Assembly: GCF_900111895.1 (NCBI RefSeq) | Contig: NZ_FOKB01000002.1 | Coordinates: forward strand, 798,707-862,706 | Direction of reading: 5' to 3' | DNA from: Pseudomonas simiae | GTDB lineage: Bacteria > Pseudomonadota > Gammaproteobacteria > Pseudomonadales > Pseudomonadaceae | Length of the DNA stretch: 64,000 nucleotides | Position numbers and translations under genes: made by a program | Shown here: piece after piece, positions 60,119 to 64,000 of the stretch | Numbering within the stretch: the stretch's first letter is position 1 | Layout of the letters: every line of letters starts with the position of its first letter | The notes under the pieces: model-generated | Seen by the model: the letters and a program-made list of their open reading frames with translations, nothing else | Told to the model about the DNA's origin: nothing | Database searches by the model: none

Positions 60119-61114
60119 ATGGCCGATATCGCCATTTTTGAAGACGATGCGTTCAGCGTCTCCTCGCTGACCGCTGCAATCAACGAACAAGAATACCTGC
60201 CTGGCCGCATCAGCAGCTTGGGCCTGTTTCGCGAAGAGGGCATCAGCACCCTGACCGTGCAGATCGAGAAGGACGGCGACACCCTGGCGCTGGTACCAGC
60301 CGGTGAGCGTGGTACATCGGGTCTGGTGGTTGGCGGGACCAAGCGTACGTTGATCCCGTTCAACACCGTGCACCTGCCGGAGCGCTTCACCATCAAGGCG
60401 GATGAGATCCAGGGCATTCGCGCTTTTGGCACCCGCAGCGAATTGCAGGCCGTCCAGGACGTGGTCAACAAGCGCCTGGCGAAGGCCCGTCGCCAGTTGG
60501 ATGCCACCCACGAATTCCAACGCATGGGCGCGTTGAACGGCCAGGTGCTGGACGCCGATGGCAAGACCGTCCTGTTGGATATTTACAAATCCTTCGGCGT
60601 GAATCGCCAGAAGCTGCCGATGGGTTTGAACAGTCCAGATACCGAGCTGCGGGTCAAATGCGGCGAAGCGCTGGATATGCAAGAGGAAGCCCTCGGCAGC
60701 GTCACCAGCAGCGGTTCCCGCGCTCTGTGCGGCAAGAACTTCTGGAACAAGCTCATCGTTCATAAGTCGGTCAAGGAAACCTACCTCAACACCATGCAGG
60801 CCGCGTCTCTGCGTGGCGATGCCCGTGAAAGCTTCGAGTTCGGCGGGATCGTCTGGGAGCGTTATCGCGGCAAGGTTGCCGGCGTTGCGTTTGTCCACGA
60901 TGACAAGGCGTTGCTGATCCCTGAAGGCGTACCGGATCTGTACATCTCGTCCTTCGCACCGGCCGACTACATGGAAACGGTCAACACCCAGGGCATTCCG
61001 TACTACAGCAAGATCGAGCCGCTGCCGTTCAACAAGGGCGTGGCCGGTGAAGCCCAGTCCAACCCGCTGCACCTGTGCACGCGGCCTCGGGCGCAGATCC
61101 TGCTGGAGATGTGA
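60119..61114 (+). CDS. Major capsid protein (E family)
   Basis: A 331-aa HK97-fold major capsid protein of the lambda gpE family (FEDDAFSVSSLTAAINEQEYLPGRIS start; PFNTVHLPERFTIKADEIQGIRAFG; YSKIEPLPFNKGVAGEAQSNPL at the C-terminus). Length is typical. It forms the icosahedral shell with D. Confidence 0.95.
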   Translation: MADIAIFEDDAFSVSSLTAAINEQEYLPGRISSLGLFREEGISTLTVQIEKDGDTLALVPAGERGTSGLVVGGTKRTLIPFNTVHLPERFTIKADEIQGIRAFGTRSELQAVQDVVNKRLAKARRQLDATHEFQRMGALNGQVLDADGKTVLLDIYKSFGVNRQKLPMGLNSPDTELRVKCGEALDMQEEALGSVTSSGSRALCGKNFWNKLIVHKSVKETYLNTMQAASLRGDARESFEFGGIVWERYRGKVAGVAFVHDDKALLIPEGVPDLYISSFAPADYMETVNTQGIPYYSKIEPLPFNKGVAGEAQSNPLHLCTRPRAQILLEM

Positions 61115-61116
61115 CC

Positions 61117-61437
61117 GTGGCCTTCCGCGATCTGATCGACGATATCGACGATGTGGTCTTCGAGACCTTGGGCGACAGTGCCCAGATCGAAGGCCGCGCC
61201 GAGCCGGTCTTGGGCATGTTCTCTGCACCGTGGAAGCAGCCTGCGTTCGGCAAGGTCCACTCCGCCATACGCGAGCCTCGCTTTGAGATCCGCGTGAAGG
61301 ATTCGGAAGGTCTCAGCAAAGGCCTTCGGGTCACGGTCGACGTGCCAGCATTAGATGGTGGTGGCGAATACGACCTGCTGCAGCTGGAGCCCAACGGTAA
61401 TGGACTGGTGGCCTTGATCTTGAGGAAACGTGCATGA
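61117..61437 (+). CDS. Head-tail joining protein (FII-like)
   Basis: A 106-aa protein in the FII/Phage_attach position, starting with GTG (61117), two bases after the capsid stop. It has short beta-rich blocks (ALDGGGEYDLLQLEPNGNGLVALIL). It overlaps the next gene by 4 bases. Confidence 0.78.
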   Translation: MAFRDLIDDIDDVVFETLGDSAQIEGRAEPVLGMFSAPWKQPAFGKVHSAIREPRFEIRVKDSEGLSKGLRVTVDVPALDGGGEYDLLQLEPNGNGLVALILRKRA

Positions 61438-62090
61438 GCGTCGGCAGCTACGTACATAAGACGCGGGACAGCGGGATGCTCAATATCCAGCCGTCAGCGG
61501 TGCATTCCCAGGCGTTACGCGAGTTCGGGCAGTTAGTGCCCAAGGCTGCTGCAGCGGCCCAGCGTCGAGCAATTAATAAGACGCTGGGCAGGCTGCGCAC
61601 TCACATCGGCCGCGCAGTTGGTAAGCAGGAGCGGATCGCCATCGGCGCCGTCCGGCAACGCCTACGGGCGTACCCGGTCAGCGGCGGGGCGATGCGCGGC
61701 AAGTTGTGGTTCGGGGTCAACGCAATCGAGGCCAGTCGGATCGGGAAGGCTCGGCAAACCCGTGCCGGCGTGTCAGTGGCAGGGCGACGTTACCAGGGCG
61801 CGTTCTTCAAGCAGGTGTATGGAGGCAGCCCTGATATCTGGATCCGCACGTCGAGCAAGCATTTCAACGCCACGGACTACCCCGGCAGTACGCAGGGGCG
61901 GCGCACCTCTGGCTTCATCGCGGAAAGCGACAACCGCTTTCCGCTTGCGAAAGCCAAGGTGTCGCTTGACCAGGTGCGACCGCACTTCGATAGCTGGGTC
62001 AAACGCGCCGATGAAATCCTGCTGGAGATCCTCAAGCAAGAACTCAACTTTGAACTGCAGAAGTACCTAAAGGGGATCGCCCGTGTCTGA
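61434..62090 (+). CDS. Minor tail protein Z-like
   Basis: A 218-aa protein with a basic, helical N-terminal half (ALREFGQLVPKAAAAAQRRAINKTLGRLRTH), the pattern of the lambda gpZ/prophage tail-completion family. It probably works at the head-tail connector. An internal ATG at residue 15 is an alternative start. Confidence 0.82.
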   Translation: MSVGSYVHKTRDSGMLNIQPSAVHSQALREFGQLVPKAAAAAQRRAINKTLGRLRTHIGRAVGKQERIAIGAVRQRLRAYPVSGGAMRGKLWFGVNAIEASRIGKARQTRAGVSVAGRRYQGAFFKQVYGGSPDIWIRTSSKHFNATDYPGSTQGRRTSGFIAESDNRFPLAKAKVSLDQVRPHFDSWVKRADEILLEILKQELNFELQKYLKGIARV

Positions 62091-62601
62091 TCAGCCTTCC
62101 AGCCTCGACCAGTTGTATGAAGCCATCGAGCAGCACCTGCAGGAACATCTACCGGGGATTCAGGGGGTGTCGTTCTGGCCGGATCTGTCGGCGGAGACCA
62201 CCCTCCCAACGCCCGTGGTGCTGCTGGAAATGGCCGAGATGGAGCCGGCGCAGGACACCGGTACCGGTGAAACCTCGCTGACCTGCAAGTTCGAGGCGCG
62301 AATCATCGTCGACTCGATCAGCACGGACCCGCAACGGCAAGCTGTGCAGCTGGCCTCTCAATTAGCGGTACTTCTACGGGGGCAAAGCTGGGGCTTGGAG
62401 GTCGACTGCGCGCAGTTCGTACGCTCCACCCAGGACTGGACCAAGCCCGAACTGGACGGCTACTTCGTCTGGCTGGTGGAGTGGGATCAGACCGTTTACC
62501 TGGGCGTCGAGGAGTGGCCGTGGCCGGATGAACCGCCGGGTTCTCTGGTCATCGATCTGGGGCCGGGTGTTGGGCAGGTCCGGCCGGAGGATCTGCGATG
62601 A
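62083..62601 (+). CDS. Tail terminator or completion protein, unassigned
   Basis: A 172-aa protein starting with GTG (62083), overlapping gpZ by 8 bases. The size and place between Z and V suggest the tail-terminator/completion protein (U-like), but there is no clear motif. The beta-rich middle (TSLTCKFEARIIVDS) would fit the tail-tube terminator fold. Confidence 0.65.
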   Translation: MSDQPSSLDQLYEAIEQHLQEHLPGIQGVSFWPDLSAETTLPTPVVLLEMAEMEPAQDTGTGETSLTCKFEARIIVDSISTDPQRQAVQLASQLAVLLRGQSWGLEVDCAQFVRSTQDWTKPELDGYFVWLVEWDQTVYLGVEEWPWPDEPPGSLVIDLGPGVGQVRPEDLR

Positions 62602-63173
62602 GTTACGCCACCGCCCAGCATGACCGGATGATCGCTTCCACCGTGCTGCCCTGCGTTGTCGTGGCGGTAGATTTGCCTGCCGCCATGGTGCGTGTGCAGT
62701 CGGGCGATTGGACCAGCGCCTGGGTTCGCTGGCACAGCCAGGCTGCTGGCAAGGCGCGCCACTGGCGCGTGCCGAGCCTGGGCGAGCAGGGCGCGTTGAT
62801 CAGCCCTAGCGGCGAGCCGGCTATGGGCACGTTCCTCCCCGGTCTGTACGGCAATGCTGGCGCGCAACCGGACAACCGTGACCATGTCGAGGTTTGGCGG
62901 TTCGACGATGGCGGCTCCCTGGTCTACGACTGGGAGGCCCACAGCTATACCATCGACCTGCCGGCCGGCACCGTCACGGTCAAGGTCGGTGGCTCGGTGC
63001 TGGAGATGACACCGGATAGTACGCGACTTGTATCGGGGGCGATTAACCTGGTGGGCGCAGTCACCATCGACGGTGCAACTCTGATCAACGGCCAGTTGAA
63101 CACGACCGGCGATATTTATGGTGCCGGCAAGATCATTGATGCCGGCGGGAACTCGCCAAATCATAAACATTGA
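62598..63173 (+). CDS. Baseplate spike protein V
   Basis: A 191-aa baseplate assembly protein V family member. An OB-like N-terminal domain is followed by a beta-helical part with repeats (VTVKVGGSVLEMTPDSTRLVSG, AINLVGAVTIDGATLINGQ) and a His-rich tip (NSPNHKH) that may hold iron at the spike apex. It punctures the outer membrane in contractile tails. Confidence 0.92.
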   Translation: MSYATAQHDRMIASTVLPCVVVAVDLPAAMVRVQSGDWTSAWVRWHSQAAGKARHWRVPSLGEQGALISPSGEPAMGTFLPGLYGNAGAQPDNRDHVEVWRFDDGGSLVYDWEAHSYTIDLPAGTVTVKVGGSVLEMTPDSTRLVSGAINLVGAVTIDGATLINGQLNTTGDIYGAGKIIDAGGNSPNHKH

Positions 63174-63178
63174 TTCCG

Positions 63179-63199
63179 ACCCGCCTAGTGCGGGTTTTT
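63179..63199 (+). terminator. Short terminator after V
   Basis: ACCCGC-CTAGT-GCGGGT then TTTTC. Same form as that at 60077. Confidence 0.7.
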
Positions 63200-63219
63200 C
63201 GTTTTAGGAGCATCCATTG

Positions 63220-63411
63220 ATGAGCAGGAACAAACCCGACAGCCAGGACGAGATTGGGCCAGGCCGCGTGTTTCGCGACACGCTCTTTACCTCCCGCACA
63301 TTGGTGCTGCCCGATGGCAGCACTATGGCCGTGAGCAAGGCCCGCGTAACGGCCACCACCGACGAGCAGCTCGCTTTCCTTATGACCCACCCGGAAATGG
63401 TGCAGGAGTAA
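63220..63411 (+). CDS. Small baseplate-region protein, 63 aa
   Basis: A 63-aa protein between V and W. It is hydrophilic, with a predicted beta-turn-rich pattern (SRTLVLPDGSTMAVSKARVTATTDEQLAFL). I cannot assign it. Either the ATG at 63220 or a TTG at 63217 could be the start. Confidence 0.68.
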   Translation: MSRNKPDSQDEIGPGRVFRDTLFTSRTLVLPDGSTMAVSKARVTATTDEQLAFLMTHPEMVQE

Positions 63412-63416
63412 CCCTG

Positions 63417-63743
63417 ATGATCGGAATGGATCGCCGCACCGGTCAACCGCTGTCCGGGCTCGACCATCTCCGGCAGTCCATCGGGGACATTCTCTCCACG
63501 CCGGTCGGCAGTCGGCGGATGCGACCTGAATACGGCAGCCAGATCCGGCGATTTGTCGACTTGCCGGTTAACGCTGGCTGGAAGAGTGCAGTACAGGCCG
63601 AGGCGGCTCGCTCGCTGGAGCGCTGGGAGCCGCGGCTAAAGCTCGAACAGGTGCAGGTCGTTGCCATCGTCAGCGGCCGCATCGACTTCAAATTAACCGG
63701 TGAATACCAAGGCGAACGCCTGCTGCTGGAGGTGTCGGCATGA
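63417..63743 (+). CDS. Baseplate wedge protein W (gp25-like)
   Basis: A 108-aa GPW/gp25 family protein (GMDRRTGQPLSGLDHLRQSIGDILSTPVGSRRMRPEYGSQIRRFVDLP). It forms the baseplate wedge of contractile tails. It overlaps gene J by 4 bases. Confidence 0.95.
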   Translation: MIGMDRRTGQPLSGLDHLRQSIGDILSTPVGSRRMRPEYGSQIRRFVDLPVNAGWKSAVQAEAARSLERWEPRLKLEQVQVVAIVSGRIDFKLTGEYQGERLLLEVSA

Positions 63744-64000
63744 GCACAGTGGATTTATCGGCACTGCCGGCGCCGCAGGTGCTGGAGGCCTTGGATTACG
63801 AAGCGTTGTACGAAGAAGGGCTAGCTGCCTTTCGTGGGCACATGGGCGTCAACTGGTCGGCAGCGCTGGAGAGCGACCCGGTAGTCAAGCTGGTGGAGCT
63901 GGGGGCGTACGGCAAGATGCAGAACCGGGCACGGGTTAACGATGCGGCCAAGGCGCTGATGTTGGCGTACGCCGAGAAGGCAGATCTCGACCAGCTTGCA
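63740..64000 (+). CDS. Baseplate protein J, truncated by the window end
   Basis: The first 87 codons of a gpJ-type baseplate wedge protein (MSTVDLSALPAPQVLEALDY, then GVNWSAALESDPVVKLVELGAY and a helical region). The gene continues beyond the window; the rest of the baseplate, tail fibres and tail sheath should follow. Confidence 0.92.
   Translation, partial: MSTVDLSALPAPQVLEALDYEALYEEGLAAFRGHMGVNWSAALESDPVVKLVELGAYGKMQNRARVNDAAKALMLAYAEKADLDQLA

Larger units (their letters stand above)
41550..64000. mobile_element. Prophage integrated at tRNA-Ser(CGA), right end outside the window
   Basis: The prophage has cargo genes beside the tRNA, leftward integrase/excisionase and early genes, an immunity region, then rightward replication, antitermination, lysis, packaging, head and tail genes. 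All recognised structural genes are uninterrupted up to the window edge, so it may be functional. Head genes are lambda-like and baseplate genes P2-like, predicting a contractile-tailed virion. The second attachment site is not visible. Confidence 0.95.

Noticed and set aside
60071..61228. Open frame of 385 codons antisense to the capsid gene
   Set aside because: The plus strand encodes a recognisable E-type capsid protein. The antisense frame has no domain and crosses the terminator at 60077.
1..64000. CRISPR array or insertion sequence
   Set aside because: I saw no regularly spaced direct repeats with unique spacers, no cas genes, and no transposase or terminal inverted repeats. The phage integrase is the only recombinase.

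Overview
The window is a chromosomal segment of a fluorescent Pseudomonas (P. fluorescens group). The evidence is a full-length PhaG, an algU-mucA-mucB-mucD cluster without mucC, an OpdH/Tct tricarboxylate uptake locus, REP doublets of the type found in P. fluorescens SBW25, and a prophage carrying a PrtN-like regulator. Positions 1-41549 are host chromosome. From 41550 to the right edge lies a prophage inserted at a tRNA-Ser(CGA) gene; its far end is outside the window.

Host part. 121-6543: phaG, rsuA with a small Cys-rich partner, a chemoreceptor, a Tyr/Gly-rich lipoprotein, an enoyl-CoA hydratase/HIBCH-like enzyme and ung. 6756-17108: an accessory block between ung and the tct genes, holding three very large unsignalled proteins built of beta-rich repeats (673, 653 and 1053 aa), a pertactin-like autotransporter and a small lipoprotein with a chitin-binding type-2-like cysteine pattern. 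Four of the five genes are preceded by a 16-bp palindrome of the form CTGTCA-N4-TGACAG, each with a possible -10 hexamer 33-34 bp from the palindrome centre. This is the geometry of a LuxR-type (las/rhl-box) class II promoter and is the best candidate here for an undescribed regulated system. 17278-25031: tctC-tctB-tctA plus an AbrB-like permease, the porin opdH, and the divergent tctD-tctE two-component system, with an 11-bp-period direct repeat in the divergent promoter region. 25032-29241: an HDOD protein, ygfZ, sdhE-ygfX and nadB. 29704-33557: algU-mucA-mucB-mucD envelope-stress genes. 33623-41376: bepA-like protease, TusA-like protein, AI-2E-type permease, bcp, gcvR, dapA, bamC, a metallo-beta-lactamase-fold hydrolase and purC.

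Prophage part. Next to the tRNA is a two-gene operon encoding a HipA-like kinase and a HipA-N1/HIRAN fusion, which looks like a split HipA module used as phage cargo. Then come a leftward integrase/excisionase and early operon (small Zn-finger proteins, PrtN-like and KilAC-like regulators), and a lambda-like immunity region in which a LexA/CI-type repressor is flanked by four TAACC-N5-GGTTA operators. Inside the immunity region sits a two-TM protein with a PD-(D/E)XK-like nuclease motif, probably another cargo or exclusion gene. To the right are cro, a CII-like gene, a DksA/TraR-type protein, a VapE-type primase-helicase, a Q-like antiterminator and a holin. The morphogenesis genes combine a lambda-type head (small and large terminase, W, portal B, ClpP-like C, D, E, FII, Z) with a P2-type contractile baseplate (V, W, J). 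Three short intrinsic terminators inside the late operon fit control by antitermination.
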